Below are positions 63,545 through 64,000 of a stretch of DNA of 64,000 nucleotides, one piece after another; the stretch's first letter is position 1; the number at the start of each line of letters is the position of its first letter. Position numbers and translations under genes: made by a program. The notes beneath the pieces are model-generated. The model was not told the origin of the DNA and did not search any database. It worked only from the letters and a program-made list of their open reading frames with translations. The stretch comes from Streptomyces maremycinicus (GTDB taxonomy: Bacteria; Actinomycetota; Actinomycetes; Streptomycetales; Streptomycetaceae): the NCBI RefSeq assembly GCF_001184025.1, contig NZ_BBYG01000011.1, positions 544,288-608,287 of the forward strand, read 5' to 3'.

Positions 63545-64000
63545 TCCTCGACCGTAACGCCAGGCACTGACATTCACCTTCGGCGGGAGCATCCCTGGGC
63601 TTCATCTCGCCCGGCCGCTGCCGCGACAGACGCAGAGTTGCCCGTCGTCCTTGACGTCCACGCGTCGAACGGCACATAATACCGCTCCCTTGTGCTCCGA
63701 ACACCCGCGCCTCGTACGCGGTGACCAACCGATCGGACCGTGGCCGCACGCCCGCGCGATCGAGGCCGCACCACCCCCGGATCTCAAGTCGACCACCGAC
63801 GTCAACTTCAACGACGCCCAGCTGAATGGGTGACAGACCAGCAGCACTAGGACGAGTCCATCGTCCGAGCCCGGCTCGAAGTTTTGGGGAGATAGCTCGC
63901 TCCGGAGCGGAACAGCCTTTGGCCGGCGGGTTGTGAGCGACTGCCGTGGTCCTGGTGTGCTGGTCATGGTTGAGAGCGCCACCAATGGTCAACTCCCGCT
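63545..64000. other. accessory region to window end with decayed coding trace
   Basis: No intact gene is supported. On the minus strand about 63600-63770, pieces in three frames can be read in order as VTAYEARVF, EHKG, RYYVPFDAW and DVKDDGQLCVCRGSGRAR, which looks like one short protein broken by several indels. It is not recognised. The remainder shows nothing assignable. Confidence 0.3.

Overview
The window is high-GC actinobacterial DNA with the codon use, GTG/TTG starts, Tat signals and tightly overlapping genes of a Streptomyces chromosome. From memory, the gene order from about 19 to 43 kb matches the region of S. coelicolor around SCO6750-SCO6771, which holds idi and the hopanoid cluster. 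No rRNA, tRNA, CRISPR array or intact insertion sequence was found.

Region by region. 0-19 kb is ordinary core metabolism: a beta-oxidation pair (thiolase plus FadB-type multifunctional enzyme), a MerR regulator, an amino-acid permease, a PfkB sugar kinase, a secreted M1 aminopeptidase, a secreted S15 peptidase, a D-amino-acid oxidase, an ABC-F ATPase, Tex, a 43-residue LPFR protein, a GlxA-type regulator followed by a DJ-1/PfpI protein, an enoyl-CoA hydratase homologue and an RsbW-like ATPase. 19-21 kb holds idi and a cation diffusion facilitator. 21.8-28.9 kb is a tightly coupled seven-gene run: two CDP-alcohol phosphatidyltransferase homologues, a nucleotidyltransferase, a glycerol-1-phosphate-dehydrogenase-like enzyme, a GT2 glycosyltransferase and a TagGH/Wzm-Wzt-like ABC exporter. 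It looks like a pathway that makes and exports a CDP-alcohol-derived surface lipid or polymer, and it ends in a strong hairpin. 29.2-42.2 kb is the hopanoid locus: hpnC, hpnD, hpnE, a polyprenyl diphosphate synthase, shc, hpnG, hpnH, ispG, dxs and hpnO. It supplies its own MEP-pathway precursors and ends in an aminohopanoid transaminase.

42.3-56.1 kb holds an XRE-cupin regulator with two palindromic operator-like sites and a co-transcribed 40-residue membrane peptide, a tyrosine phosphatase, a GH36 alpha-galactosidase, a LysM/M23 cell-wall peptidase under a c-di-AMP (ydaO) riboswitch, a Tat-exported rhamnogalacturonan lyase with a partner protein, a GDSL hydrolase, a SIMPL protein with a possible decayed duplicate behind it, a TetR regulator with a Glu/Leu-type dehydrogenase, and a metallo-beta-lactamase-fold protein.

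From about 55.7 kb to the end the character changes. The DNA is visibly more A/T-rich, genes are sparse and several are broken (a frameshifted XRE regulator, a TerD C-terminal fragment, decayed coding traces). The intact genes are unrecognised. Two of them, a 541-residue protein and a 1009-residue protein encoded next to a 206-residue partner, each begin with a domain carrying a GGDxGRD motif of the Mrr-like PD-(D/E)xK nuclease type. This accessory block is the best candidate for an undescribed system, plausibly anti-phage defence. That assignment is inference from motifs and context only.
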